Origin: CAZPBO01 sp964584815
Lineage (GTDB): Bacteria > Planctomycetota > SKW154
Direction of reading: 5' to 3'
Assembly: GCA_964584815.1 (NCBI GenBank)
Contig: CAZPBO010000037.1
Location: 1 to 24,478 of the forward strand
DNA length: 24,478 bases
Of the stretch, positions 7,774 through 16,049 are shown one piece after another. Under the pieces are notes generated by a model. That model ran no database searches. It had not been told where the DNA came from and was given only the letters and a program-made list of their open reading frames with translations. Both the position numbers and the translations under genes were made by a program. Each line of letters opens with the position of its first letter. Position 1 is the first letter of the stretch.

Positions 7774-9475
7774 CTTCTATCTCCAACTCCACAGTGGCGA
7801 TACCGGAAGTTTTGGTGATGCGGGGTCTGTAGGCGACATCACAGGTTTTGCCGACGATGCTGCGAAGTGTATCCTCAATTCTGCCGTCAGCGCACATAAC
7901 CGCGCGCACAGGCAACCTGTTCTGGCGCAGAAACAGAACCAGATTCTTTCCGTCGCGACCACTGCGCTTCATTCCCGGCATCACCATAACATCGCGGGAC
8001 GCCAGAACAGGCGGCGGGTTGCCTTCCCCCAACGGCTCCAAACGCCCCAATTCCTCCACCACACTCACACTCAAATCAGCAAAATCCACCCAAGTGTCAA
8101 CCGTTATTGTTCTTAACGGAAGGTGGGTGCATTGGTGCGCCGCCTCGCACAACTCCGCAACGAACTCTTCCACGCGGTCAACAGTCGTCTCAAACCCCGC
8201 CGCAAACGCGTGCCCCCCAAAATCCTGCAGATGGTGCCTTAAGCGGCTCAAAAGCGCATACACATCAAACCCTTCCACACTGCGAGCCGTCCCCTTCGCT
8301 CGCTCCCCATCACAGGAGACCATCACCACAGGACGGCTCAACTCGCTCGCCAGTCGGCTTGCCACCACCCCAACCACCCCAGCGTGCCAATTACCCACAA
8401 GAATCACGACAGGTTCACTCAATCGCTGTGGTGTCAGTTGCTTCCTCACATCCTGCAGAATTTGGGTCTCCACCTTCTGGCGTTGGCGGTTGTCGTTCTC
8501 CAATTGACGCGCCACTTCGTAAGCCTCCGTCGTGTCGGTTGATGTCAACAGTCTCAAAGGAAGGTCAGAGTGACCGAGACGCCCTGCGGCGTTCAACCTC
8601 GGCGCAAGCCGAAAACTTATGTGCCGCGCCGTCAAACGCGCCCCGTCAAGCCCCGTTATCTCAAGTAACGCACGCAGCCCCACATTGCGCGTTGCCTCCA
8701 ACGCCCTCAACCCAAACCTCACCAGAGTCCTGTTCTCCCCCACAAGCGGCACCACATCCGCCACCGTCCCCAACGCCACAAGTGCCAGCGCATCCAGCAT
8801 CATCTCCTGCGCCCGCTCCCCACCACCACGAAACCCGCCAAAACGCTCCCCCAAACCCCACGCCAACTTGAACGCAACCCCAACACCCGCCAACTCCTCA
8901 AACGGATAATTACATCCCTCCACCTTGGGGTCTATCACCGCCACCGCCTTCGGCAACTCATCCCCCGCATTGTGATGGTCGGTTATTATCACATCCATCC
9001 CCCGCTCCTTCGCCCACTCCACCTCCCCCACACTCGTCACCCCACAATCCACCGTCACCACCACCTTGACACCTTCCTCATACGCCCTCTGCAGGCGCTC
9101 AAACGAGACGCCATACCCCTCAGTCAGGCGATTTGGGATATGCACCATAACTCTGGCGCCTATATGGCGGAGGAAACGATATGTCAGCGCCGCCGCCGTC
9201 ACACCATCCACATCGTAATCGCCATATATCAGAATCGGCTCCCCGTGCGCCACCGCATAAAACAGCCGCTCCACCGCCGCCTCCATATCGCGAAACAGAA
9301 ACGGGTCGTGCAGAGCATCCAGCGTGGGGGAGAGGAAGTCGCGAGCCTCCTGTTCACTCCTTATACCGCGGGCTGCGAGAACGCGCGCCAGAAGCGGTGT
9401 CACCCCCAACCGCCGAACCAACTCCCTCCACACAAACTCCGGCACATCCCTCACTCGCCACTCCAACTCCCTCAT
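7736..9475 (-). CDS. recJ: Single-stranded-DNA exonuclease RecJ
   Basis: 5'-3' single-strand DNA exonuclease of the DHH family, used in recombination and mismatch or base excision repair. Motifs: IYGDYDVDG (about 83-91), VDCGV (142-146), DHH at 166-168 (ITDHHN), the DHHA1 signature GGHAFAAGFE near 415, and an OB-type C-terminal region. At 579 residues it is of normal length. The start overlaps the stop of the DUF3786 gene as ATGA, so translation is coupled. The 3' end overlaps the glycosyltransferase gene by 38 bp. Nothing odd in the catalytic residues that I can see. Confidence 0.96.
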   Translation of the reverse strand: MRELEWRVRDVPEFVWRELVRRLGVTPLLARVLAARGIRSEQEARDFLSPTLDALHDPFLFRDMEAAVERLFYAVAHGEPILIYGDYDVDGVTAAALTYRFLRHIGARVMVHIPNRLTEGYGVSFERLQRAYEEGVKVVVTVDCGVTSVGEVEWAKERGMDVIITDHHNAGDELPKAVAVIDPKVEGCNYPFEELAGVGVAFKLAWGLGERFGGFRGGGERAQEMMLDALALVALGTVADVVPLVGENRTLVRFGLRALEATRNVGLRALLEITGLDGARLTARHISFRLAPRLNAAGRLGHSDLPLRLLTSTDTTEAYEVARQLENDNRQRQKVETQILQDVRKQLTPQRLSEPVVILVGNWHAGVVGVVASRLASELSRPVVMVSCDGERAKGTARSVEGFDVYALLSRLRHHLQDFGGHAFAAGFETTVDRVEEFVAELCEAAHQCTHLPLRTITVDTWVDFADLSVSVVEELGRLEPLGEGNPPPVLASRDVMVMPGMKRSGRDGKNLVLFLRQNRLPVRAVMCADGRIEDTLRSIVGKTCDVAYRPRITKTSGIATVELEIEDVRMRGRSLIAP

Positions 9476-10095
9476 CCTTTAACAAGCCTTCCCACAAGCA
9501 TCGCTCCACACACCGCCAAATCCTCTGTCGCAAGATGCTCCGCAGCAGCCGAGTCAAACAGCACCACCGCCTCCGCGCCGAACTCCTCCGTCGCCTTGTT
9601 CAGCACAACACCTATCACAACATAGGGAAACACATCAAAGGCAAACGATATGTCGGAGAAAGCCAAACTTCTGCCGCCCAAACTCTTTGATGCCGCCACA
9701 AACTCCTCCTCCCTGCCGCCAAACCGCTCCTTCAGACGCTTCACCGTCCTCGCAGCAAACGCAGGATAATATGTCTCCCCGCCACGCAACTGCCGAAACG
9801 ACAGCCACTCCCCAGTGGGCATCGCCGACGAAGAACCGCATATGTAATGCAGCAACAAAACCCGTAGAAAGGGATAAACCTCTTTCCCTGATGCATCAGT
9901 GACGCGTCTTGCGGATAAATCGGCAAAATAGGTCTGCCCAAGAAAACTTATGACGACACAGCCGTCCTGAACAAAAAGCCCTTTTCTGTCAGCGACATCC
10001 TGAGGGTTCTGGCTTGCAAGTGCAGACCACGCCCGCTCAAGCGCCTCTTCATACCCTACAGGACGCGGAAACAGTAGTCCCGCTGCCTCATCCAT
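9472..10095 (-). CDS. DUF3786 domain protein
   Basis: A 207-residue cytoplasmic protein of the DUF3786 family, which is found mostly in anaerobes and has no settled function. Diagnostic stretches: FLGQTYFADL, LLHYICGSS, GEWLSFRQLRGGETYYP, ALEWAWS-like N-terminal helix, LNKATEEFGAEA, and the ending HLATEDLAVCG. Related proteins are often near corrinoid, acetyl-CoA pathway or metal-dependent genes. Here it is first in the recJ operon. The ATG at 10095 has AAGGAG about 9 nt upstream; the GTG at 10113 has no such site. Family match is good from memory, function remains unassigned. Confidence 0.82.
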   Translation of the reverse strand: MDEAAGLLFPRPVGYEEALERAWSALASQNPQDVADRKGLFVQDGCVVISFLGQTYFADLSARRVTDASGKEVYPFLRVLLLHYICGSSSAMPTGEWLSFRQLRGGETYYPAFAARTVKRLKERFGGREEEFVAASKSLGGRSLAFSDISFAFDVFPYVVIGVVLNKATEEFGAEAVVLFDSAAAEHLATEDLAVCGAMLVGRLVKG

Positions 10096-10118
10096 CTCCC
10101 CTTCTCCTTCCACCCCAA

Positions 10119-10147
10119 ATATTAACCCAATATATGCTGGTGTTCAA
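10119..10147 (-). promoter_or_regulatory. Sigma70-like promoter of the DUF3786-recJ operon
   Basis: On the minus strand TTGAAC (plus 10142-10147), a 17-bp spacer and TAATAT (plus 10119-10124). Transcription would begin near 10112, close to the ATG at 10095. It is divergent from the xylanase promoter, which lies about 20 bp away. Confidence 0.6.
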
Positions 10148-10164
10148 CCAAATTCACCACTGCC

Positions 10165-10193
10165 TTGCCGCCTGCCGCATAAAAGCCTATAAT
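10165..10193 (+). promoter_or_regulatory. Sigma70-like promoter of the xylanase gene
   Basis: TTGCCG (10165-10170), a 17-bp spacer and a perfect TATAAT (10188-10193). Transcription would start near 10200, leaving a leader of about 98 nt before the ATG. Confidence 0.6.
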
Positions 10194-10199
10194 TGGGCA

Positions 10200-10297
10200 A
10201 GCCTTAAGGGCGACTCATTAGGGCAGGTTGAGGTAAAAGCGCGGCTCTGCGGTCGGTTCTTAAAGTCGCCCCTGTAATGTGATGGAGGAAAAACAGG
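10200..10297 (+). promoter_or_regulatory. Structured 5' leader of the xylanase mRNA
   Basis: Soon after the predicted transcription start, GGGCGACT (10208-10215) can pair perfectly with AGTCGCCC (10264-10271), an 8-bp stem enclosing 48 nt that contains a small CGC/GCG hairpin (about 10240-10250). The stem ends about 13 nt before the GGAGG at 10284-10288, which is 9 nt before the ATG. The arrangement is that of a compact aptamer followed by a ribosome binding site. I could not match it to a riboswitch class I know. It may instead be a simple mRNA-stabilising hairpin. Confidence 0.35.
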
Positions 10298-11899
10298 ATG
10301 GTTTTTGCGGTTATCTGTCTTGCCTTGGTGCTGAACGCAGAGGAGATGGGGATAAAGACGACAGGCGGACCGCTAAAAGGCGGTGGCTGGAACATCTGGT
10401 CAAATGGGTGTGTAGGTCAGTGGGTGAAGTTCAAAAAGGGGGGCAAATACAGGGTGAGTGTGGAGGCAAACGGTGAGCCTGCGGTGGGAATCACCCCGAT
10501 TATGGCGGTCGCGGTTGACCTTAAGGAGGTGCGGAGATGGGATGTGTCGGCGGGGTGGCGCAACTACACCGCCGAATTTGAGGTTAAGGCAGGGGTTCAT
10601 CTTTTAACGGTTGGGTTTGTGAACGACTATTTCGGACCAAAAGGTGACCGCAATCTGTTTGTGCGGAAGGTGGTGGTTGACGGGGTGGGGGAGGTGGAAA
10701 AGAGTGCGCCGCCTGACTGGCGCGAGCAGGCACTCGCAAATATTGAGAAGCACCGCAAAGGCAACCTCGCAATAAAGGTAGTGGATGCAGAAGGTGCCCC
10801 TGTTGCGGGTGCAGAGATTCGGGTTGAGCAGTTGAGGCACGAATTCTGCTTCGGGACGGCGATATCGGCGCAGGTTTTTGCGTGGCTGCGGTCAGGCGGA
10901 CATCGCGCGCAAATTGCACAGCGATACCCCAAAATCCTTGCCCAAAACTTCAACTGGGTCACCATTGAGAACGCCTTCAAATGGCACAATATGGAACAGA
11001 AGGAGCGCAATCCGCACTATAAAGATGTTGATGCGGTGGTTGAGTGGTGCCGCAAGCACAGAATAAAGGTGCGTGGTCACTGCATATTCTGGGATGTGGG
11101 GAGATTTGTGCCTGTTTGGGCGCGCAGGCTGACAAAGGAGCGTCTTGCGGATGCGGTTAGACGGCGTATTAAGCGCGATGTGGCGAGATACAAAAACGCC
11201 TTCGCCGAATATGATGTTTGCAACGAGATACTGGCGGGCGGATGGTTTGGGCGGAAGTTGGGCAAGGGGATTTATGTTGAGATGTTCAAACTTGCGCATA
11301 AGGTGGCACCGAAAGCGCGGCTTTATTTGAACGAGTATGCGGTTCTGACGGGTGCGAAGGTGGCAGAATATATACGGTTTGTGAGGCGGCTGCGTAATGC
11401 GGGCGCACCTGTTGGCGGAATAGGGTGTCAGGGACATCTGACGCAGCACTCATTCAATCCCGCTATTGCCAAACTCGCCCTTGACAGACTCGCGCGCTTG
11501 GGCTTGCCCATACGCGTTACCGAATTTGATATCGTCTGCCGCAACCCCAACACCCACGCAAAGTTGCTTGAGGACTTCTACACACTCTGCTTCGGTCATC
11601 CTGCGGTTGACGGCATTCTGATGTGGGGGTTCTGGGAAGGGCGCCATTGGTGCCCCAAGGCAGCGTTGTGGGACCGCAACTTCAAACCAAAACCAGCCGC
11701 GAAAACCTACCGCCGCCTCGTCTTCAAGAAATGGTGGACAAACACCACCTCAAAAACGGACAAAAATGGCACCTGCCATTTACGCGCCTTCTACGGACGC
11801 CACCGCATCACAGCCAGAAAAGGTGGCAAAAGCGCAACCGCAGAGGTAGATTTAACAAGAAGCATCGGAAGCGCCTCGGTTACTCTGCGCCTGAAATAG
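10298..11899 (+). CDS. Secreted GH10 endo-1,4-beta-xylanase with CBM
   Basis: Hydrolyses internal beta-1,4-xylosidic bonds of xylan. A short signal peptide (MVFAVICLALVLNA, cleavage likely before EE) is followed by a beta-sandwich module at about 15-130 resembling calcium-dependent xylan-binding modules (CBM36/60 type), with FVNDYFGPKGDRNLFV as the telling stretch. A linker leads to the GH10 barrel at about 175-480: the acid/base is Glu310 in YDVCNEI and the nucleophile is Glu409 in RVTEFDI, about 100 residues apart as usual. The end (about 480-533) is a small beta domain. GGAGG lies 9 nt before the ATG. The gene stands alone with its own promoter and is convergent with the acetate-CoA ligase gene. 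Some GH10 members prefer other glycans, so the exact substrate is inferred. Confidence 0.92.
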   Translation: MVFAVICLALVLNAEEMGIKTTGGPLKGGGWNIWSNGCVGQWVKFKKGGKYRVSVEANGEPAVGITPIMAVAVDLKEVRRWDVSAGWRNYTAEFEVKAGVHLLTVGFVNDYFGPKGDRNLFVRKVVVDGVGEVEKSAPPDWREQALANIEKHRKGNLAIKVVDAEGAPVAGAEIRVEQLRHEFCFGTAISAQVFAWLRSGGHRAQIAQRYPKILAQNFNWVTIENAFKWHNMEQKERNPHYKDVDAVVEWCRKHRIKVRGHCIFWDVGRFVPVWARRLTKERLADAVRRRIKRDVARYKNAFAEYDVCNEILAGGWFGRKLGKGIYVEMFKLAHKVAPKARLYLNEYAVLTGAKVAEYIRFVRRLRNAGAPVGGIGCQGHLTQHSFNPAIAKLALDRLARLGLPIRVTEFDIVCRNPNTHAKLLEDFYTLCFGHPAVDGILMWGFWEGRHWCPKAALWDRNFKPKPAAKTYRRLVFKKWWTNTTSKTDKNGTCHLRAFYGRHRITARKGGKSATAEVDLTRSIGSASVTLRLK

Positions 11900-11907
11900 C
11901 AGCACTC

Positions 11908-11931
11908 AAAAAGCACCCCGAAAAAACGGTG
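11908..11931 (-). terminator. Weak candidate terminator after the acetate-CoA ligase gene
   Basis: Read on the minus strand, CACC and GGTG flank a T-rich loop (plus 11914-11931), followed by CTTTTTG (A run at plus 11908-11912). The stem is only four to five pairs, so the call is weak. No hairpin with a T tract serves the xylanase gene on the plus strand. Confidence 0.25.
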
Positions 11932-11953
11932 AGGCAAATCCGGCGCAGAAGCG

Positions 11954-14056
11954 CTATTCAAGAATAACGCGGGCGTCAACGGCAAGCGGCACCGCAGGCG
12001 CTGCAGACACCTTCAGCGGATTGATGTCCAACTCCGATATCTGCGGGAAGGTCTCAACGAGGCGCGAGACGCGCTCAACCAATTCCGCCAATGTCTCGGT
12101 ATCGGCAGCCTTTATGTTGCGGAATCCGAAGAGAAGTGGCGCGCTCTTTATCGCGCGCAGCATCGCTTTCGCCTCGCCGCGGCTGACAGGTGTCAACTCC
12201 ATTGCCACATCCTTAAGCAACTCCACAACTATGCCGCCAAGCCCGAACAGAATCAGATGTCCCATATTGGGCTGCTTTGCGGCGCCGATGATGACCTCGC
12301 GGTCAGCCTCAACCATCTCCTGCAGGAGCAGCGGTGCGCCTTCAAAGTGGTGCCACAACCGCCGCGCCGCATCCAACAGTTCCTCCTCATCCTTTATCCC
12401 GAGCACAACAGCACCGACTTCCGACTTATGCAGTGCCCGTATCGGGTCGTCCACCTTCAGCACAGCAGGAAACCCCACCTTCTCCGCCGCTGATGTCAAC
12501 TGCTCTTCCGCCTGAACCGTCACCCAGCGGGCACACGGGATGCGATACGCCTCAAGAAGACGGAAGGTTTCCGCCTGTGATAGGTGCTTTGCGCCACGGT
12601 TTGCGGCGGTGTCAAGGACTTCTTTTACCGCATCAGAGTTGACATCATCAAACTGTTTGGGGGGTTCGGTTTCGCGCCGTCTTATCTGTCCGTAGCGGCA
12701 AAGGGCGACCAATGCCCGCGCCGCCGTCTCCGCAAACTCGTATTCGGGTATCCCCGCCTTATGAATTATGCTCAATGTCTCCTTCCACTGCCTTCTGTCG
12801 GTCATCACATTCATAATGAGGGGTTTGCCGGCTTTGCGTGCTTCTTCAACTTTGGCGGCGAACTTGCGTGCGCATCCCACTGTGTCCACGAAAAACGGCG
12901 TCACAAATGTTATCAGAATTGAGTCAATGTTTTTGTCGTTTATGAGCACATCAACGGCGGTTTCCCAGTGTTCGGGTGTGCCTGTTGCCAGCACATCAAT
13001 GGGGTTTGCGGCAACGGCGGCGGGGTGCAGCGCCTCCTTAAGGCGTTTGATGGAATCATCAGAAAGCGGCGGCATAGAGAGCCCCGCCTCTATCACCTCA
13101 TCTGTTGCTATGATGGCGGGACCGCCTGTGTTGGTTATCATCCCCACTCGGTCGCCTTTGGGAACAGGCTGCATAGAGAAGGCTATAGCAGCCTGACAGA
13201 GTTCTTCTTGGTCACGGAAAACAACGCAACCTGCTTTTCTGAGGAGAACTTCTGTTGCGATATCAGCCCCGACCATACCTCCTGTGTGGCTGGCGACGGC
13301 GCGGCTCCCTTCTTCTGTCCTCCCCGTCTTCATCGCAAGAACAGGTTTTTGGGGCGTCACATTGCTGACGACCTCATAGAACTCCTTCGGGTCGGCAAGG
13401 TTCTCAATGTGGACGATGATGACGGCGGTTTTCTCATCTGCTGCGTAGTTTTTGATGATTTCGGGGATGGAGATGTCGGCGGCGTTGCCGTTTGACGCAT
13501 AAAACCGCACACCAACCCCCAACTCGTTCAGACGCTGGTTTATCACCTCGCCAACCCCGCCGGACTGGGCGATTATGGAGATGTTGCCTTCAAGCGGATA
13601 GGTGAAGGTGAAGTTGCAGTAAGCGCGGCTTTCAGGGTCGGTGTTTATGATGCCCTGACAGTTAGGACCGAAAACACGCACCCCGTAGCGCTTCGCCACC
13701 TCCACAACCTGACGCTCCAGTTTCGCGCCTTCCTCGCCCACCTCCTTGAAGCCTGCAGAATTTATGATGACGACCTTAACGCCTTTTTTGCCGCAGTCCT
13801 CCACCGCCTGCGGCACAAATTTCGCCGGTATCACGATATGCGCAAGGTCAACTTCATCGGGTATCTCAAGAATGGACGGATAGGCACGGAAGTTTTTTAC
13901 AATGCCGCCTTTAGGGTTGACGGGGTATATTGCGCCCGTGTAGCCGAAGTCAATCAGATTCTTTATGAGGCGATAGCCGATGGTGAGCGGTCTGCGAGAA
14001 GCGCCGATGACGGCGACCGAACGCGGGAAAAAGAGCGACTGAAGTGTTGGCAGCAT
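11954..14056 (-). CDS. ADP-forming acetate-CoA ligase, fused alpha-beta
   Basis: Converts acetyl-CoA (or another acyl-CoA) plus ADP and phosphate into acetate, CoA and ATP, a one-step ATP-yielding end of fermentation. The alpha part (about 1-460) has a CoA-binding domain (SVAVIGAS, YPVNPKGG), a ligase domain with FGPNCQG and IAQSGG, and the phospho-histidine loop VASHTGG with His257. The beta part (about 480-700) is an ATP-grasp domain with GFPAVLKV, LLLQEMV and LDINPL. The single 700-residue chain is the usual fused architecture. The ATG at 14056 has GGAGGTG about 7 nt upstream. It lies 85 nt after rnfG on the same strand, possibly one transcript. A broader acyl-CoA range cannot be excluded. 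Confidence 0.93.
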   Translation of the reverse strand: MLPTLQSLFFPRSVAVIGASRRPLTIGYRLIKNLIDFGYTGAIYPVNPKGGIVKNFRAYPSILEIPDEVDLAHIVIPAKFVPQAVEDCGKKGVKVVIINSAGFKEVGEEGAKLERQVVEVAKRYGVRVFGPNCQGIINTDPESRAYCNFTFTYPLEGNISIIAQSGGVGEVINQRLNELGVGVRFYASNGNAADISIPEIIKNYAADEKTAVIIVHIENLADPKEFYEVVSNVTPQKPVLAMKTGRTEEGSRAVASHTGGMVGADIATEVLLRKAGCVVFRDQEELCQAAIAFSMQPVPKGDRVGMITNTGGPAIIATDEVIEAGLSMPPLSDDSIKRLKEALHPAAVAANPIDVLATGTPEHWETAVDVLINDKNIDSILITFVTPFFVDTVGCARKFAAKVEEARKAGKPLIMNVMTDRRQWKETLSIIHKAGIPEYEFAETAARALVALCRYGQIRRRETEPPKQFDDVNSDAVKEVLDTAANRGAKHLSQAETFRLLEAYRIPCARWVTVQAEEQLTSAAEKVGFPAVLKVDDPIRALHKSEVGAVVLGIKDEEELLDAARRLWHHFEGAPLLLQEMVEADREVIIGAAKQPNMGHLILFGLGGIVVELLKDVAMELTPVSRGEAKAMLRAIKSAPLLFGFRNIKAADTETLAELVERVSRLVETFPQISELDINPLKVSAAPAVPLAVDARVILE

Positions 14057-14141
14057 CACTCCACCTCCTCACAGGGTTCGTCGGAGAGATTGTAAGCAGA
14101 GATGCTTAAGTGTTGAGCAAAAAGTCCAATTTGGGCGGGTG

Positions 14142-14795
14142 TCACTTCTGAGGCTTTGCTTTAAGGGCATCTGTTAAGATTTTGTGGGAGCGGATGACGC
14201 CGACCAGAACCGCCTTTGAGGAGATGGTGGCACCTGATATGGCGTCAATGGCACCGATGTTGGGGTTATCTTCCGAGCCGAGTTGGTCAATGGTTTTGCC
14301 GCGAAAACTGTCAAGGATTTTGGGCTGACGCGGCTTTTCGGTCTTACCCCCGACCGCCTCCCACAGGGTCACGCTTTTTGGCGCTTTCTGTATTTTGTCG
14401 CCCAGTCCCGGAGTTTCGTGCTGCTCCACAACCACAACACGCAGAACTTTTTTTGTATCTGGGCTCCAGCCGACCACAAGCGTTATGCGCCCGCCAAATC
14501 CTTTGCTTTCCACCTTGACGGCATAAGCGATGAGGTTTTCAGGCGTCTTACCGCCGGGGCTTTTGTATGCCGCCCAGACGGTGTCTGGTTTTATGTTATC
14601 AATATATTTGTCCACTTCAGCAGGGTTGGGGCAGTAGTTTGTCAGTCCGCAGGCGCCCATGACGGCTTCAACGATTTTGGCGCGTCTTGCCTTTTCGCGC
14701 CGTTCCTTGACGGCGAAATAAACGCCGCAAAGTCCACCAACACAGACCGCCGATATCGCCAGAAGCACGATGGAATATTGAAGTTTTGTGCCCAT
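14142..14795 (-). CDS. rnfG: Rnf complex subunit G
   Basis: Membrane-anchored flavoprotein of the ion-translocating ferredoxin:NAD+ oxidoreductase. One N-terminal TM helix (about 8-29) leads into an FMN-binding domain outside the cytoplasm. The covalent FMN site is DAISGATISS, with Thr190 the acceptor; VVVEQHETPGLGDKI is the other typical stretch. At 217 residues it is of normal size. AGGAG lies 8 nt before the ATG, and rnfD ends 10 nt upstream. NqrC is a related family, but the association with a RnfD-type neighbour of this size and the sequence favour Rnf. The rnfE, rnfA and rnfB genes do not follow in this window. Confidence 0.9.
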   Translation of the reverse strand: MGTKLQYSIVLLAISAVCVGGLCGVYFAVKERREKARRAKIVEAVMGACGLTNYCPNPAEVDKYIDNIKPDTVWAAYKSPGGKTPENLIAYAVKVESKGFGGRITLVVGWSPDTKKVLRVVVVEQHETPGLGDKIQKAPKSVTLWEAVGGKTEKPRQPKILDSFRGKTIDQLGSEDNPNIGAIDAISGATISSKAVLVGVIRSHKILTDALKAKPQK

Positions 14796-14805
14796 CGCGC
14801 GACTC

Positions 14806-15894
14806 CTACTTACTCTTGCTTGCTGCCTGCGCAGTCTGCGGCGGCGTGTAGAATGTCACCGTTCCAAACCGCCGCGGCTTCACAAACCTGTCTATCAACG
14901 GAACGCAGGTATTCATTATCAGAATTGAGTAGCAGACGCCTTCTGGGTAACCGCCGAGTTTGCGGATGACAGCAGTCAGAATACCGCAGCCCAAAGCGAA
15001 TATCACCCTGCCTTTCGCCGTTATTGGAGTTGTGACCATATCGGTCGCCATAAAGAAGGCGCCCAAAAACAGCCCACCGCTGAATGCCCAGAACGCCATC
15101 TCCTCATACCACGGCATATTCTTAATCCACTCGGCGGGTTTTGCATTGCCGCCGTAAGGAATCAGCATACAGAGAATAACCGCTGTGGCGATATAGACAA
15201 CGGGCACACGCCAATCAATGTATTTTAAGATAATCATAACGATGCCGCCGACAAGGAGCAGGAAAGCGCAGGTCTCACCCAGAGAGCCGGAGACATTACC
15301 CCAGAAGAGGTCGGAGATGGAGACGGCGGCGGGTTTGCCCATTTTTGCGGCGGTAAGGGGGGTGGCTGCAGAAAGCGCGTTGGTTATCGTGGCGTCTGTG
15401 GCAGGATAAGGCGTCCCGGCGAATATATCGGGCCAGTAACGGGTCATAGGCGCCGACCACGCCATAAGCGCAAACGCACGCCCCACAAGCGCAGGATTCC
15501 AGATGTTGTAACCCAGTCCGCCGAAAAGTTGCTTACCGACAGCAACAGCGACCAGCGCCCCGAAGAAGACGACATACCACGGCACAGCAGGCGATATGAC
15601 CATAGCAAAAAGGATGCCTGTGACGGCGGCGGAACCGTCCAACGCCCGCTTTACAGGCTTTTTTCGGATGGCAAGAATCAGCGCCTCAACACCTATCGCG
15701 GTCAGAACCGAAATCACAACCACAAAAATCGGCCAGGGGTAGAAATTGCCTGCAGCGTCGCGGCAGAAGACCCTCAACCCCCCGAACACCGTTATCAGCG
15801 CCAGAACCGCAAAGACGGTCCACATTATCTTCGGAACCGTCTCCTCGTGGCGTATATGCGGACTGGAGGAGACAGAAAACTTACGCTCACCCAT
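14806..15894 (-). CDS. rnfD: Rnf complex subunit D
   Basis: Multi-spanning membrane subunit (NqrB/RnfD family) of the Rnf ion pump; about nine or ten hydrophobic helices can be made out. The covalent FMN site is SAATPLTA with Thr178 as acceptor. Other features: LFGGLGYNIWNPALVGRAF, AFFMATDMVTTPIT and GGYPEGVCYSIL, all typical. At 362 residues it is of usual length. The ATG has AGGGGAG upstream. It is the first gene of this minus-strand cluster; rnfC, which normally precedes it, is absent here, and the 155-bp region upstream is non-coding. The C-terminus ends in a short polar tail. Confidence 0.93.
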   Translation of the reverse strand: MGERKFSVSSSPHIRHEETVPKIMWTVFAVLALITVFGGLRVFCRDAAGNFYPWPIFVVVISVLTAIGVEALILAIRKKPVKRALDGSAAVTGILFAMVISPAVPWYVVFFGALVAVAVGKQLFGGLGYNIWNPALVGRAFALMAWSAPMTRYWPDIFAGTPYPATDATITNALSAATPLTAAKMGKPAAVSISDLFWGNVSGSLGETCAFLLLVGGIVMIILKYIDWRVPVVYIATAVILCMLIPYGGNAKPAEWIKNMPWYEEMAFWAFSGGLFLGAFFMATDMVTTPITAKGRVIFALGCGILTAVIRKLGGYPEGVCYSILIMNTCVPLIDRFVKPRRFGTVTFYTPPQTAQAASKSK

Positions 15895-16049
15895 AACGCT
15901 CCCCTTCAGCCCAAGAACGACTTATTTTGGCGCATCAGGGTATCTGGTGCATCAAAAAAAGGTTTTTTTGTGCTCATCTTGGGTGGAAACGGTTTTGAGA
16001 CCGTCTCTGCTGTATAATAATGTGGGAGTTGTGCTGTTGGAGGTGGGTT
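15895..16049. promoter_or_regulatory. Divergent intergenic region with repeats (rnfD / module protein)
   Basis: A 155-bp region between two divergent genes. It holds a direct repeat GGCGCATCA (15929-15937) and GGTGCATCA (15946-15954), 17 bp apart; a symmetric tract of seven A (15954-15960), GG, and seven T (15963-15969); and GAGAC-C-GTCTC (15997-16007). The last sits just before the -10 of the plus-strand gene and could be an operator. I see no convincing -35/-10 pair for rnfD. Confidence 0.4.
16013..16018 (+). promoter_or_regulatory. Perfect -10 box of the three-module protein gene
   Basis: TATAAT at 16013-16018, with no good -35 at the usual distance. Transcription would start near 16025, which supports the ATG at 16050 (GGAGGTG at 16039-16045) over any start at 16020. 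The GAGAC/GTCTC inverted repeat is where a -35 would be approached. Confidence 0.4.

Noticed and set aside
8107..8871. 254-codon plus-strand open frame
   Set aside because: Antisense to recJ, Pro/Ser/Thr-rich low-complexity translation, no ribosome binding site.
14093..14108. TAAGCA-GAGA-TGCTTA hairpin between rnfG and the ligase gene
   Set aside because: Six pairs only and no T tract after it on the transcribed strand, so not a terminator; kept only as a possible processing hairpin.
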